Made by a program: the position numbers and the translations under genes. From Desulfuribacillus alkaliarsenatis (GTDB taxonomy: Bacteria > Bacillota > Bacilli > Desulfuribacillales > Desulfuribacillaceae), in the NCBI RefSeq assembly GCF_001730225.1, contig NZ_MIJE01000003.1, positions 1 through 64,000 on the forward strand: DNA of 64,000 nt, in the 5' to 3' direction. Below the pieces are notes generated by a model. The model ran no database searches. It was not told the origin of the DNA and saw nothing but the letters and a program-made list of their open reading frames with translations. Positions 46,854-57,279 of the stretch are shown one piece after another; position 1 is the stretch's first letter; the number at the start of each line of letters is the position of its first letter.

Positions 46854-48827
46854 ATGTTTGAAGTCGTGTCTGACTACCAGCCGAAGGGCGATCAGCCTAA
46901 GGCTATTGAACAGATTGTGCATTCATTAAAAGAAGAAAAACATAAATATACCACATTGCTAGGGGTTACAGGGTCAGGTAAAACTTTTACAATGGCTCAT
47001 ACAATTGCTAAGCTAAACCGTCCAACCCTTATTTTAGCGCATAATAAAACGCTAGCAGCACAGCTGTGTAGTGAGTTTAAGGAGTTTTTTCCGAACAATG
47101 CAGTTGAATATTTCGTCAGTTATTACGATTACTATCAACCAGAGGCATACATTCCGCACTCGGACACGTATATCGAGAAGGATGCAAAAATTAATGATGA
47201 AATAGACAAGCTACGACATTCTGCAACTAGTTCTCTATTTGAACGTAGAGATGTTGTTATTGTTGCCAGTGTATCAAGTATTTACGGCTTAGGTTCACCG
47301 CAAGAATATCGTGACCTTGTGGTTTCTTTGCGCGTTGGTAAGGAACTTAATCGTGACGATGTATTGAGAAAGCTCGTATCCATTCAGTATGATCGTAATG
47401 ACATTAATTTTACTAGGGGAACTTTTCGTGTCCGTGGTGATACTGTTGAGGTGTTTCCTGCATCTCGAAGTGAGCATGCCGTACGAATCGAGTTTTTTGG
47501 AGACGAAATAGATAGAATTACAGAAATAGATGTACTGACTGGTGAGATAATTGGCGAGCGCCAACATATAGCGATTTTTCCAGCCTCTCACTTCGTTACT
47601 ACCGAAGATAACGTTACTAGGGCTGTGAAACTTATTGAAGCTGAGTTAGAGGAACGTTTAGCAGAGTTTAGGGACAAAGGGAAACTACTCGAAGCGCAAC
47701 GACTTGAACAGCGCACACGCTATGATATAGAGATGTTACAAGAAATGGGTTTTGTATCTGGAATCGAAAACTATTCCAGACACTTGACAGGTAGGGAATC
47801 AGGTTCAACTCCATATACATTATTAGATTATTTCCCAGACGATTTTTTAATTATAGTTGACGAATCCCATGTAACTTTACCGCAGGTTCGAGGCATGTAT
47901 GAAGGGGATCGTTCGCGTAAAATGACCTTAATTGATCATGGTTTTCGCTTACCTTCAGCAGCAGATAATCGACCGTTGAAGTTTAATGAATTTGAGAAAA
48001 AGATTAACCAAGCATTGTTTGTATCAGCCACACCAGGACCTTACGAAGAGGAAAACAGCACGAAGGTGGTTGAACAGATTATCCGCCCGACTGGCTTAGT
48101 TGATCCAATTATTGAGGTGCGACCGACCAAAGGGCAAATTGATAACTTAATCCACGAAATTCGCATGCGTGTTGAGAAAAAAGAGCGCGTACTCGTTACA
48201 ACATTAACGAAAAAAATGTCAGAGGATTTAACCAGCTATATGGGGGATGTCGGCATTAAAGTCCGATATCTGCATTCGGAAATTAAGACAATTGAGCGGA
48301 TGCAAATTCTTCGTGAGCTACGTTTAGGGGTGTTTGATGTCTTAATTGGAATTAACCTTCTGCGTGAAGGTCTTGATTTGCCAGAGGTATCCTTAGTAGC
48401 AATCTTAGATGCAGATAAAGAAGGATTCCTACGTGGTGAACGCTCCTTGATTCAGACAATTGGGCGTGCAGCACGGAACGTCAATGGTATGGTTATCATG
48501 TATGGGGATAAAATGACTAAGGCGATGACTATAGCGATTGATGAAACAGCAAGGCGCCGCACTACACAGATAGCATATAATGAACAGCATGGAATTACAC
48601 CTCAAACAATTAATAAAGCAATTCGTGATGTTATTGAAGCAACAAAAGTCGCAGAAGCTAATGCCGACTATATGCCACAAAACCCAATCGATGCAATGTC
48701 AAAGCAGGATAAGAAGGAATATATAGCACGCTTAGAGGAACAGATGAAGCAGGCTGCTAAAGATTTACAGTTCGAAAGAGCGGCAGAGTTACGTGATTTG
48801 ATTATAGAGCTTAAGGGGGATTTGTAG
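46854..48827 (+). CDS. uvrB: Excinuclease ABC subunit B
   Basis: A 657-residue UvrB, the damage-verifying helicase of nucleotide excision repair. Walker A is [12 protein letters not shown] (about residues 37-48); the DNA-clamping beta-hairpin region reads [20 protein letters not shown] (about 91-110); helicase motifs and the C-terminal UVR motif ([19 protein letters not shown]) that binds UvrC are present. The ATG at 46854 is preceded by GGAG at 46841-46844; an in-frame TTG at 46839 overlaps that site. I see no LexA-type operator. uvrA lies 550 bases downstream behind structured repeats. Confidence 0.97.
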   Translation: MFEVVSDYQPKGDQPKAIEQIVHSLKEEKHKYTTLLGVTGSGKTFTMAHTIAKLNRPTLILAHNKTLAAQLCSEFKEFFPNNAVEYFVSYYDYYQPEAYIPHSDTYIEKDAKINDEIDKLRHSATSSLFERRDVVIVASVSSIYGLGSPQEYRDLVVSLRVGKELNRDDVLRKLVSIQYDRNDINFTRGTFRVRGDTVEVFPASRSEHAVRIEFFGDEIDRITEIDVLTGEIIGERQHIAIFPASHFVTTEDNVTRAVKLIEAELEERLAEFRDKGKLLEAQRLEQRTRYDIEMLQEMGFVSGIENYSRHLTGRESGSTPYTLLDYFPDDFLIIVDESHVTLPQVRGMYEGDRSRKMTLIDHGFRLPSAADNRPLKFNEFEKKINQALFVSATPGPYEEENSTKVVEQIIRPTGLVDPIIEVRPTKGQIDNLIHEIRMRVEKKERVLVTTLTKKMSEDLTSYMGDVGIKVRYLHSEIKTIERMQILRELRLGVFDVLIGINLLREGLDLPEVSLVAILDADKEGFLRGERSLIQTIGRAARNVNGMVIMYGDKMTKAMTIAIDETARRRTTQIAYNEQHGITPQTINKAIRDVIEATKVAEANADYMPQNPIDAMSKQDKKEYIARLEEQMKQAAKDLQFERAAELRDLIIELKGDL

Positions 48828-48846
48828 TGGCTGAGAGTGAAGCAGC

Positions 48847-49123
48847 GAATAGCTGACTCAGTATCAATTCGCTCACTACAGTGAAGTAGATGTGATTGTC
48901 TTGGGTCATTCAACGCTCACCAAGTCTCCAGCTTGTGAATTTCTAAGCTCAATATTCAACAGCTCCAAACTCGCCATAAATGGCTCAAACAAGTGGAGCT
49001 AGAGTTGAAAATCTTCACTAAGAAATATCATCAAGCTTACGCCAAAATCGCTTATGAATGACCCAGCACCAATCACATGCAGCAATGATGCGAGTTCGCT
49101 CATCGGCACCAAGCCAGCTATTC
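48847..49123 (-). repeat. Structured intergenic repeat, outer element of locus 5
   Basis: The arms 48847-48868 and 49102-49123 match the GAATAGCTGGC-type outer stem of copies 2B, 3B and 6A; of 22 positions 16 are Watson-Crick and five are G:U on the minus strand. Its interior is replaced by a complete second element (5A). With 5A and 5B it fills the 553-base gap between uvrB and uvrA; no gene is present. Confidence 0.75.
48890..49078 (-). repeat. Structured intergenic repeat, copy 5A, nested
   Basis: 189 bp. ATGTGATTG/CAATCACAT ends (48890-48898, 49070-49078), then TGGGTCATTC/GAATGACCCA (48902-48911, 49056-49065), inner stem ATTTCT/AGAAAT (48939-48944, 49021-49026) and central arms AGCTCCA/TGGAGCT around the loop AAACTCGCC...GGCTCAAACA. 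It lies wholly inside the arms of the outer element. Confidence 0.8.
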
Positions 49124-49171
49124 AGTAGCTACAAAAGCTAAGCCCTTTATGGGTGTTGCTGCTGTGAGTTA

Positions 49172-49352
49172 GTTCGGGAGCTGTTCCTCTGCGGAACGAG
49201 TCTTTGCTGGAGGCTTGTACAAGTACTTAGCGAAGGTTTGGACAAAAACTCTAACAGTCTGAGCGGAGCGAGTTTTAGAGTTTTCCAAGACGAGCTTTAG
49301 GAATTGTAAAGCCGCAAGCTTGAGCGAGTGAGTAGAGGTGCAGTTCCTGAAC
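49172..49352 (+). repeat. Structured intergenic repeat, copy 5B
   Basis: 181 bp. The outer arm 49172-49190 pairs with 49334-49352: 15 Watson-Crick, three G:U and one T:T. The central stem AAAACTCTAA/TTTAGAGTTTT has loop motif CAGTCTGAGC. Sense strand +, divergent from the outer element 48 bases away. It ends 28 bases before uvrA. Confidence 0.82.
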
Positions 49353-49380
49353 ATCCCACGAAAAAAGAAAGGTGATTATT

Positions 49381-52245
49381 ATGGCTTTAGAAAACATCGT
49401 AGTTAAAGGCGCTCGCGCCCATAACTTAAAAAATATAGATATTACTATCCCACGGGACAAGTTTGTCGTCCTAACAGGGTTGAGTGGCTCAGGGAAATCC
49501 TCCTTAGCTTTCGATACAATATACGCTGAAGGGCAGCGACGTTATGTAGAATCATTATCTGCCTATGCTCGTCAGTTCCTTGGGCAGATGGACAAGCCAG
49601 ATGTCGACTCGATTGACGGATTATCGCCAGCGATATCGATTGATCAGAAGACGACTAGCCGTAACCCACGTTCAACGGTAGGGACTGTGACAGAGATTTA
49701 TGATTACTTGCGTCTTTTGTACGCTAGGATTGGTAAACCCTATTGTCCCAAGTGTAATATTCAAATTGCGGCTCAAACAGTGGAGCAAATGGTCGATCAA
49801 ATTCTCAGTTTACCTGAAAAAACGAAGATTCAGATTATGGCCCCAGTAGTTCGTGGGCGTAAAGGTGAGCATTCAAAAATTCTAGAACAGGTGCAGCGTG
49901 ACGGCTTCGTTCGTGTCCGTATAAATGGTGAAGTGTACGACGTGTCAGAAGCACCAAAGCTTGAGAAAAATAAAAAGCATTCCATTGAAGTTGTCGTTGA
50001 CCGTATTGTTATCAAAGATAGTATTGAGGGTCGTTTGGCTGATTCCATTGAAACTGCTTTGAAATTGGCTGAGGGATTATTACTCGTTGATGTTATCGGA
50101 GAAGAAGAGCTTTTATTTAGTCAGCAGCTTGCATGCCCGGAGTGTGGCTACAGTAGTGAAGAATTAGCGCCGAGGATGTTCTCCTTTAACAGCCCTTATG
50201 GGGCATGTGAAGCTTGTAGTGGCCTAGGCTCAAATATGATTGTAGACGAAGAGATGGTTGTACCAAACGATAAATTATCAATAGAGGAAGGGGCAGTTGT
50301 TCCCTGGGCTGGAGTATCTTCTAATTATTACCCGCAACTTTTGCAGTCAGTTTGTCGTCATTATGGTATCGATACGAAATTACCATGGAGACTGTTGACT
50401 GATGAGGAGCGTTCTATCATCTTAAAGGGCTCATCGGATGTCATAGAATTTCATTATGAAAACGATTTTGGCGAGATGCGTAAAACCAAGGTTGGCTTTG
50501 AAGGGGTTATTGGAAATTTAGAAAGACGTTATAAAGAGACGGCTTCCGAGCATGTGCGTGAGTTCATAGAAGGATTTATGAGTTCAAGGCCGTGTCCAAA
50601 GTGTAAGGGTGATCGACTAAAGCCACAAAGCTTAGCTGTCTATATAGGTGACAAAAATATTTCCTATGTCACAAGCCTTACTATCCGCGATGCTGTTGAG
50701 TTTTTTGAAGGTTTGGAGCTTTCTGATAAGGACATGGCAATTGCTCGCTTAGTATTAAAAGAAATACAGGAACGCCTTGGCTTTTTACGGGATGTGGGTC
50801 TAGATTATCTAAATTTGAGCCGCTCAGCAGGGACTCTGTCTGGTGGTGAAGCACAACGGATTCGTTTAGCAACACAAATAGGTTCTTCATTAATGGGAGT
50901 TTTGTATATATTAGATGAGCCAAGTATTGGTTTGCACCAACGGGATAACAATCGCTTAATTGCAACACTGGAACGAATGCGTGATTTAGGTAATACATTA
51001 ATTGTTGTAGAGCATGATGAGGACACAATGCTGGCCGCAGACTGGATTATTGATATTGGGCCAGGTGCAGGTGTGCATGGAGGTCAAGTCATTGCTGAAG
51101 GCACGCCGGAGCAGGTAATGAAGCACCCTGATTCGATTACTGGTCAGTATATGAGTGGGCGCAAGTTTATCCCGCTACCGACTGAGCGTCGCCAGCCTAA
51201 CGGCAAATGGGTAAAGGTTCATAAAGCGGAAGAGAATAACCTGAAAAAAGTCACTGTAGATATTCCGTTAGCAACATTCACCTGTGTTACGGGAGTTTCT
51301 GGATCAGGCAAAAGTACACTGATTAATGAAATCCTGCATAAGGGACTAGCTAAGGAGCTACAGAACTCTAAGCAGAAGCCTGGTAGACATGAGAAAATAA
51401 CTGGATTAGAACATCTTGATAAAGTAATAGATATCGATCAATCGCCAATTGGACGCACGCCACGTTCAAACCCTGCTACCTATACAGGTGTCTTTGATGA
51501 TATCCGTGACGTATTTGCCAATACTAATGAAGCTAAGATGCGCGGTTATAAAAAAGGTCGATTTAGCTTTAATGTTAAGGGTGGTCGCTGTGAAGCTTGT
51601 CGTGGTGACGGTATCATTAAAATAGAGATGCACTTCCTACCAGATGTGTACGTACCGTGTGAGATTTGTAAGGGGAAGCGCTATAATCGTGAAACCCTTG
51701 AAGTCAAATATAAAGGCAAAACAGTTGCTGATATATTATACATGACCGTTGAGGATGCCTTGGAATTTTTCAAAAACATTCCAAAAATCCAAAGGAAGCT
51801 ACAAACGATATATGATGTGGGACTTGGTTATATCCGCTTAGGACAGCCTGCAACAACCTTATCTGGAGGGGAAGCACAACGTGTTAAACTTGCTTCCGAG
51901 TTATATCGTCGTAATACTGGTAGAACATTATATATTCTTGACGAGCCTACCACTGGCTTACACATTGATGATATCAGTCGCTTGTTAAATGTTTTACAAA
52001 GACTAGTAGATAACGGAGAGTCCGTACTAGTCATCGAGCATAACCTTGATGTAATAAAAGTTGCTGACTACATTATAGATTTAGGCCCAGAAGGTGGAGA
52101 TGGTGGCGGTACGATTGTCGGAGTTGGAACACCAGAGGATATAGTTGAAATTAAAGCATCATACACGGGCCATTATCTAAAGCCAATACTAGAAAGAGAT
52201 CGCGCCCGTGCACAAGAACACTTGGAGGTATCAGCTGCTCAATGA
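49381..52245 (+). CDS. uvrA: Excinuclease ABC subunit A
   Basis: A 954-residue UvrA, the damage-recognition ATPase of nucleotide excision repair. It has two ABC ATPase modules: Walker [14 protein letters not shown] (about 32-44) and [13 protein letters not shown] (about 640), with signatures [12 protein letters not shown] and [12 protein letters not shown]. Zinc motifs with CPKC, CPEC and CEAC/CEIC pairs are visible. AAAGGTG lies 8 bases before the ATG at 49381. The stop overlaps the start of the transglycosylase gene by 4 bases. It is separated from uvrB by structured repeats, which is unusual since the two are normally adjacent. Confidence 0.97.
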   Translation: MALENIVVKGARAHNLKNIDITIPRDKFVVLTGLSGSGKSSLAFDTIYAEGQRRYVESLSAYARQFLGQMDKPDVDSIDGLSPAISIDQKTTSRNPRSTVGTVTEIYDYLRLLYARIGKPYCPKCNIQIAAQTVEQMVDQILSLPEKTKIQIMAPVVRGRKGEHSKILEQVQRDGFVRVRINGEVYDVSEAPKLEKNKKHSIEVVVDRIVIKDSIEGRLADSIETALKLAEGLLLVDVIGEEELLFSQQLACPECGYSSEELAPRMFSFNSPYGACEACSGLGSNMIVDEEMVVPNDKLSIEEGAVVPWAGVSSNYYPQLLQSVCRHYGIDTKLPWRLLTDEERSIILKGSSDVIEFHYENDFGEMRKTKVGFEGVIGNLERRYKETASEHVREFIEGFMSSRPCPKCKGDRLKPQSLAVYIGDKNISYVTSLTIRDAVEFFEGLELSDKDMAIARLVLKEIQERLGFLRDVGLDYLNLSRSAGTLSGGEAQRIRLATQIGSSLMGVLYILDEPSIGLHQRDNNRLIATLERMRDLGNTLIVVEHDEDTMLAADWIIDIGPGAGVHGGQVIAEGTPEQVMKHPDSITGQYMSGRKFIPLPTERRQPNGKWVKVHKAEENNLKKVTVDIPLATFTCVTGVSGSGKSTLINEILHKGLAKELQNSKQKPGRHEKITGLEHLDKVIDIDQSPIGRTPRSNPATYTGVFDDIRDVFANTNEAKMRGYKKGRFSFNVKGGRCEACRGDGIIKIEMHFLPDVYVPCEICKGKRYNRETLEVKYKGKTVADILYMTVEDALEFFKNIPKIQRKLQTIYDVGLGYIRLGQPATTLSGGEAQRVKLASELYRRNTGRTLYILDEPTTGLHIDDISRLLNVLQRLVDNGESVLVIEHNLDVIKVADYIIDLGPEGGDGGGTIVGVGTPEDIVEIKASYTGHYLKPILERDRARAQEHLEVSAAQ

Positions 52246-53021
52246 TACGTGCACTTTGGAATCTAATCGCAGTAATTGTTAAGTTGGCGTTGATTCTATT
52301 TGGATTATTTATAACATATCATCTAGTAACTGTGGGGTTTTATCTAGTGACAACCCCGCAGCTTCTTAAGGCTGATTTACTTGAAATTACTGAAGGTGAA
52401 ACGCAAACCATTACCTATATCGAGGAAAAGCCTGTTGCTAATAAACAAGAATTTCGTATACAATACGTAACACAAGAAGAAATTGCTGAAACCTTCCTAT
52501 GGTCAGTAGTAGCAATTGAAGATGAGCGCTTTCGTCAGCATGGAGGTGTTGACTACTACGCTATTGTACGTGCTTCCTATAATAATTTGCTTGCCAGGGA
52601 ATATATGCAGGGTGGGAGTACAATAACTCAGCAATTAGCTAAAAATCTGTATCTAAGCCCAGATAAACGCTTTTCTCGAAAACTAGTAGAGGTTTATTTT
52701 GCAAAACGCTTAGAAGCGAGGTTCACTAAAGATGAAATACTAGAAATGTATGTAAATCAAATATACTATGGGCAGGGTATGTACGGGATCGAACGCGCTG
52801 CTGAACATTTCTTCGGGAAGCAGGCAATTGAACTAGATATTGCCGAGGCAGCTTTTTTAGCAGGCATATTACAAGCTCCATCAGTTTATAGCAATCCTGC
52901 TAATCTTGAATTAGCCTTGCAAAGACAATATACAGTTTTAGAGCGCTTAGTTGAGCAAAACTATATCTCACAGGACCAAGCAACTAAAGCATTAGAAATA
53001 TTTGTATTAACTGAACATTAG
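52242..53021 (+). CDS. Monofunctional peptidoglycan transglycosylase (GT51)
   Basis: A 259-residue membrane-anchored glycosyltransferase that polymerises lipid II into glycan strands. It has one N-terminal TM segment (about 8-37) and a GT51 domain (about 65-235) with the catalytic Glu in [14 protein letters not shown] and the second motif [35 protein letters not shown] follows. No transpeptidase domain is present, so it is not a class A penicillin-binding protein. It overlaps uvrA by 4 bases, so they are probably co-transcribed. Confidence 0.92.
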   Translation: MIRALWNLIAVIVKLALILFGLFITYHLVTVGFYLVTTPQLLKADLLEITEGETQTITYIEEKPVANKQEFRIQYVTQEEIAETFLWSVVAIEDERFRQHGGVDYYAIVRASYNNLLAREYMQGGSTITQQLAKNLYLSPDKRFSRKLVEVYFAKRLEARFTKDEILEMYVNQIYYGQGMYGIERAAEHFFGKQAIELDIAEAAFLAGILQAPSVYSNPANLELALQRQYTVLERLVEQNYISQDQATKALEIFVLTEH

Positions 53022-53073
53022 TTAAATGATAGATAACGATAGTTAAAACAATAGTATAGAGGAGGTAAAAATC

Positions 53074-53283
53074 ATGAGAAAGCTATATCGCTCTAAAAGT
53101 AATAAGATGATTGGCGGGGTATGTGGTGGAATTGCTGAGTATCTGCATATGGATCCGACTGTAGTACGTGTTTTATATGTCATAGTTACATTGTTTACGT
53201 GGTTTTTCCCAGCATTAATACTTTATATTGCATTATTATTTATCATGCCCTTTAATGATTCGGAGGACTATATAGATGTTTAA
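53074..53283 (+). CDS. PspC domain protein (YvlC-like)
   Basis: A 69-residue PspC-domain membrane protein: KLYRSKSNKMIGGVCGGIAE at the start, then one or two hydrophobic helices (about 32-62). PspC proteins sense membrane stress in some bacteria; in Firmicutes the role is less clear. GAGGAGG lies upstream of the ATG. It overlaps the next gene by 8 bases. The pair corresponds to yvlC-yvlD near uvrBA in B. subtilis. Confidence 0.9.
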   Translation: MRKLYRSKSNKMIGGVCGGIAEYLHMDPTVVRVLYVIVTLFTWFFPALILYIALLFIMPFNDSEDYIDV

Positions 53284-53629
53284 AAGAGCCGTTATTAAAA
53301 TTATAGTTGTTGCCCTAGCCTTGTTTTTGGCCGAGAAAATCATTCCAGGGCTAGAAATTGCTGATTTTTGGGTAGCTGTTTGGGCGGCTTTAATCTTGGG
53401 AGTTATTAATATAACAATAAGACCTATTGTGTGTTTTCTAACGTTACCTATTACCTTTTTGACCTTAGGGCTTTTTACCTTTGTAATAAATGGTGTTTTC
53501 TTCCTGCTGGTAGCGCATATTTTAGAAGGATTCTATGTTGAGGGTTTTCTCACTGCCTTACTAGGCTCAATAGTAACTAGTGTTATAAGTAGTTTGATTA
53601 GTTCGCTATTAGATAAAAAATACCGTTAG
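53276..53629 (+). CDS. Phage holin family 4 type membrane protein (YvlD-like)
   Basis: A 117-residue protein with four hydrophobic segments. The motif LGVINITIRPIVCFLTLPIT (about 41-60) is characteristic of the YvlD family. It overlaps the PspC gene, and the GGAGG just upstream serves its ATG. Members are thought to act with PspC-like proteins in envelope stress; it is not evidence of a phage here. Its 3' side (53630-53811) has no gene and no clear terminator. Confidence 0.88.
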   Translation: MFKRAVIKIIVVALALFLAEKIIPGLEIADFWVAVWAALILGVINITIRPIVCFLTLPITFLTLGLFTFVINGVFFLLVAHILEGFYVEGFLTALLGSIVTSVISSLISSLLDKKYR

Positions 53630-53811
53630 TTTGTCGAAAAATGCATAGGACTTTTGGTTCATTCTTTCATCTGGAAGCAGGAATATAGTAGGTTGGTGTC
53701 GAAAGGATACCGTGGCTTTTTTTGAGCAGCACATAGAATTAATTATAGTATTAGTCAATTTGTGTTGCAAATTAGAAAGTGCTTCCAGTAGAAAGGGTGA
53801 ATGTCAGCTAC

Positions 53812-55512
53812 ATGAAAATGAAAAGACCTCATGAGAGGAAACAGCATACCGACCGAAAGAAAGCAGGCAAGCCGTCACAGCAAGAGATATCAACATTAGA
53901 GAAAGGAAATGGGACGACTAGAAGCAAAATGTATTTTATGAAAATTAAAGAGAATATAAGTGAATATGTAGATAAAAGTAAGAAATATATTACTAGCATT
54001 GATGTTACTAAGTTAAAAGAAAAGGCAAGTAACACCGCAGCAATTGTAAAAGATAGACTTAGTAAAGGTGCTATAACTTTGAGAAATAAACTAAGTGATA
54101 GCTTTGCCAATGCAAAGCAAATGGATTATCAAAATCTTCTACGTAGTAAAGCGTTTATAATTACCTGTGTGTTTTTAGTTGCGATTATAGCAGTTGTGGG
54201 CATCGGTCAACAGGTGAAGCAAGCACAGATACAACATCAACTGTTTTTGGAAGAAAATAAGACGTACAAAGTGTTTATCGATGGAGCATACATAGGTAAT
54301 GTTTCTGACACACAAATTATTGAAGACCATATTAATAATCAGCTAACGGATTTGATGTACGCATATGATTTAGAAGCAAGATTGATTAACGAGATTACCT
54401 ATGAAGAGTATTTTGAAAATGAAATAGAAGCACAGGACTCTCTAGTGCTTAATAAAACTAAAAATTTACTAGATTTCCAAACGCGCTCTGTTATGATTTA
54501 TGTAAATGACAACCCAGTAGTAAGGGTTGCTAGTGAGCAGGACGCTGAAGAAATTATCGAGAATGTGAAACAAGCTTATGTATCTAATAGTGAAAATTCT
54601 AGGGTCATGGTAGCGGAAATTAATGACCGTGTAGATTATAAAGTAGAATGGGCACAGCCTAGTGATATTCGTGATTTAGAAAGTGCAACAGCCGTTCTGT
54701 TAAGAGGAACTGACAAAGAGATTAAGCATATAGTTGAAAGTGGCGAAAATATCTGGGTAATTGCCCAGAAGAATAAAGTCACAGTCAGTGAAATTATGGA
54801 TGCAAATCCACAGTTATCGTCGCAAAGTGATATAATCCGTCCTGGTGACGAACTGAGCTTAGTAGTTCCTGAACCTTTTGTAAATGTCGAAGTAGTTGAA
54901 GAAATCCAAGTAGTAGAGTCTATTCCATTTAGTACCCGTAACGTAAATAACAACTCTATGTATACATGGGAATCAAGGGTGCAAACAAGGGGACAACCTG
55001 GGGAAAAAGAAGTAGTTTACAGAATTTCGAAAATCAATGGCAAGGAAGTAGAACGCGAGATTATTGAAGAAACAATCATTAAAGAGCCAGTAGAGCAAGT
55101 AGTAGCACGCGGAACGATTGGTGTACCAGCCAATGGAAGTGGAACATTAGCTTGGCCTACAAGTGGCGGACGTATTTCTTCAATGTTTGGCGGAGCTCGT
55201 AGACACACGGGTGTAGATATTGCAAATCCTACAGGTACTCCAGTGTACGCTGCAGACCATGGTACAGTTGTTTTCGCTGGTTGGAATGGCGGATACGGAA
55301 ATCTAATTAGGGTTGCTCATACATCATCAATGCAGACCTATTACGCTCATTTAAGCAGTATTAACGTTCGAGTTGGACAAACTGTTAACAAGGGCGAAGT
55401 AATTGGTAGAGTTGGTAGTACAGGACAGTCCACAGGACCTCACTTACACTTTGAAGTTCGTTTGAATGGAAGTCCAGTTAATCCAATGAATTATTACGGA
55501 TCAACACGCTAA
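53812..55512 (+). CDS. LysM-G5-M23 cell-wall metallopeptidase
   Basis: About 566 residues. A basic cytoplasmic region (about 1-115) leads to one TM helix (about 117-135; AFIITCVFLVAIIAVVGIG), an extracellular region, a LysM domain (about 305-350; HIVESGENIWVIAQKNKVTV), a G5 domain (about 365-435) and a C-terminal M23 peptidase (about 455-560) with zinc ligands in HTGVDIANPTG and HLHFEVRLNG. It probably cuts or remodels peptidoglycan. The start is uncertain: ATG 53812 lacks a well-spaced ribosome-binding site, and GTG 53779 or ATG 53818 are alternatives. It occupies the place of hprK in the Bacillus order. Confidence 0.85.
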   Translation: MKMKRPHERKQHTDRKKAGKPSQQEISTLEKGNGTTRSKMYFMKIKENISEYVDKSKKYITSIDVTKLKEKASNTAAIVKDRLSKGAITLRNKLSDSFANAKQMDYQNLLRSKAFIITCVFLVAIIAVVGIGQQVKQAQIQHQLFLEENKTYKVFIDGAYIGNVSDTQIIEDHINNQLTDLMYAYDLEARLINEITYEEYFENEIEAQDSLVLNKTKNLLDFQTRSVMIYVNDNPVVRVASEQDAEEIIENVKQAYVSNSENSRVMVAEINDRVDYKVEWAQPSDIRDLESATAVLLRGTDKEIKHIVESGENIWVIAQKNKVTVSEIMDANPQLSSQSDIIRPGDELSLVVPEPFVNVEVVEEIQVVESIPFSTRNVNNNSMYTWESRVQTRGQPGEKEVVYRISKINGKEVEREIIEETIIKEPVEQVVARGTIGVPANGSGTLAWPTSGGRISSMFGGARRHTGVDIANPTGTPVYAADHGTVVFAGWNGGYGNLIRVAHTSSMQTYYAHLSSINVRVGQTVNKGEVIGRVGSTGQSTGPHLHFEVRLNGSPVNPMNYYGSTR

Positions 55513-55558
55513 TAGAATTAGCTTATATAAAAAGGGAAAAATAGATATAAGAAATGTG

Positions 55559-55600
55559 GTAGCATAACTTTTGATTTTAGAAGTTGTGCTACTTTTTATT
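55559..55600 (+). terminator. Terminator after the LysM-M23 gene
   Basis: 12-base arms GTAGCATAACTT/AAGTTGTGCTAC (55559-55570, 55581-55592) with one G:U, then a T run. Confidence 0.85.
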
Positions 55601-55773
55601 AGGCTTATCTATATATTATGTATATATAGATGTTAAAAAAAGTGTGAATGTTTCGTGTAATTTTTGGAAAAGGTAGTGCTGTATGCTATAATGAATTTTG
55701 TGAATTTATAATTCTATTTAATAATTTATTACGGATTTTAAGATGAATGACTATGATATTTGGAGTGGTTGAC

Positions 55774-56592
55774 ATGTTCTTTTACTCGGTTATTGACAGT
55801 GTTGCTTTTAGAATTGGTCCGTTATCTGTACACTGGTATGGAATAATTATTGGTTCGGCAATTTTTCTTGCCTTATATTTAGCGCTTAGGGAAGCTAAGC
55901 GTTTAGGTATCAACCAAGACTATTTTGTTGACGTTGTGATGTTTGGTGTGCCTGCAGCTATTATTGGGGCACGTTTATACTATGTGGCATTTCGTTGGGA
56001 ATATTATGGTCAGAACCCTGGAGAGATAATTGCAGTCTGGCAAGGCGGATTAGCTATTCATGGCGGTTTAATAGGAGCCTTATTAGCCGCATATATATAT
56101 ACAAGGGTGAAGAATATATCCTTTTGGATGATGGCGGATGTGGCTGCCCCTTCATTTTTACTCGGTAAAGCTATGGGACGTTGGGGTAACTTTATTAATC
56201 AAGAGGCCCATGGGGGACCGATTACAGAAAAATCGCAATGGATTATTGATATATTACCTTGGTGGATTGCGGAGCACATGAACATAGGTGGTGTTTACTA
56301 CCACCCGACGTTTTTGTATGAATCGTTATGGAATGTTGCTGGAATCCTATTAATCATCTTTTGGTTAAGGCGTCAGGATTGGGTAAGACGAGGTGATGTA
56401 TTCCTAGGGTATGCTATTTGGTATTCTGTAGGTCGCTTTTTCATAGAAGGCATGCGTACAGATAGCTTAATGCTGACAGAGACACTTCGTATAGCCCAGG
56501 TCATGAGCGGTGGTATTATTATTGGAGCGGCAGTACTTATGTGGTATCGTCGTGCCAATGGTTATGCAGATAAAAAGTACGGAGAGCAATAG
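55774..56592 (+). CDS. lgt: Prolipoprotein diacylglyceryl transferase
   Basis: A 272-residue multi-spanning membrane enzyme that adds diacylglycerol to the lipobox Cys of prolipoproteins. The Lgt signature GRWGNFINQEAHGGPI (about 135-150) is intact, and IHGGLIGALLAAYIY precedes it. Its substrates in this window include the binding protein at 2131 and GerAC. I chose the ATG at 55774 because GGAG lies 8 bases upstream; the in-frame ATG at 55747 has none. ppaX follows 11 bases later, as in Bacillus. Confidence 0.95.
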   Translation: MFFYSVIDSVAFRIGPLSVHWYGIIIGSAIFLALYLALREAKRLGINQDYFVDVVMFGVPAAIIGARLYYVAFRWEYYGQNPGEIIAVWQGGLAIHGGLIGALLAAYIYTRVKNISFWMMADVAAPSFLLGKAMGRWGNFINQEAHGGPITEKSQWIIDILPWWIAEHMNIGGVYYHPTFLYESLWNVAGILLIIFWLRRQDWVRRGDVFLGYAIWYSVGRFFIEGMRTDSLMLTETLRIAQVMSGGIIIGAAVLMWYRRANGYADKKYGEQ

Positions 56593-56603
56593 GGGATTGG
56601 AGC

Positions 56604-57248
56604 GTGGAAATTTTGAAATACCCGTATATTCTTTTTGATTTAGATGGAACACTGATTGATACTAATGAACTTATATTGACATCGTTTATGCATGCCTTAA
56701 ATAAATTTCATCCAAACAAATTCAAACGTGAACAAGTACAAGAGATGATGGGCAAGCCTTTGTATGATATGATGGCGACCTTCGACCCTGACATAGCCGA
56801 TGATTTGGTGCGTGTATATCGGGAGCATAATTTAGAATATCATGATCAGCTTGTGCAATCCTTCCCGAATGTGTTTGAGGTTGTGAAAGAGCTACATGAT
56901 AAGGGCCATAAGATGGCCCTCGTAACTACGAAACAAAGGCAGGCAGCTATGAAAGGTTTAACATTATTTGGCCTTGATGCATACATGGGTGCTACAGTTT
57001 GCCTTGATGATACGGCCGCCCATAAACCAGACCCTGAGCCACTTATACTAGCAATGCAAGGAATTAAAGCTATACCAGAAAAGACAATTATGGTCGGCGA
57101 CAATCCTGCAGATATTCTAGGTGCAAAAAACGCAGGCGTAACAAGCTGTGCCGTAGGCTGGAGTATGAGAGGCTTAGAATACCTAACACAATACGAACCA
57201 GACTACATAATAAATGATATGCGTGAGTTAATTGAAATCGTTAGCTAA
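56604..57248 (+). CDS. ppaX: Pyrophosphatase PpaX (HAD family)
   Basis: A 214-residue HAD-superfamily hydrolase. Catalytic motif I is LFDLDGTLIDT (about 10-20), motif II VTTKQR, and motif IV VGDNPADILGAKNAG with the metal-binding Asp. In Bacillus PpaX hydrolyses pyrophosphate released by HPr-Ser kinase/phosphorylase; hprK is not found at this locus. The gene could instead be a phosphoglycolate phosphatase, which is hard to separate by sequence, but the position after lgt favours PpaX. GTG start with AGGGGAT upstream. Confidence 0.85.
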   Translation: MEILKYPYILFDLDGTLIDTNELILTSFMHALNKFHPNKFKREQVQEMMGKPLYDMMATFDPDIADDLVRVYREHNLEYHDQLVQSFPNVFEVVKELHDKGHKMALVTTKQRQAAMKGLTLFGLDAYMGATVCLDDTAAHKPDPEPLILAMQGIKAIPEKTIMVGDNPADILGAKNAGVTSCAVGWSMRGLEYLTQYEPDYIINDMRELIEIVS

Positions 57249-57279
57249 AATATAAATATTCTTAGTGCTAAAATAATAA

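Noticed and set aside
49169-49354. 61-residue ORF on the - strand between uvrB and uvrA
   Set aside because: It coincides with structured repeat 5B; the frame is not kept in other copies.
53276-53629. Prophage holin
   Set aside because: The family name includes phage holin, but the gene is the YvlD type in its normal chromosomal context with PspC and uvrA; no phage genes are nearby.
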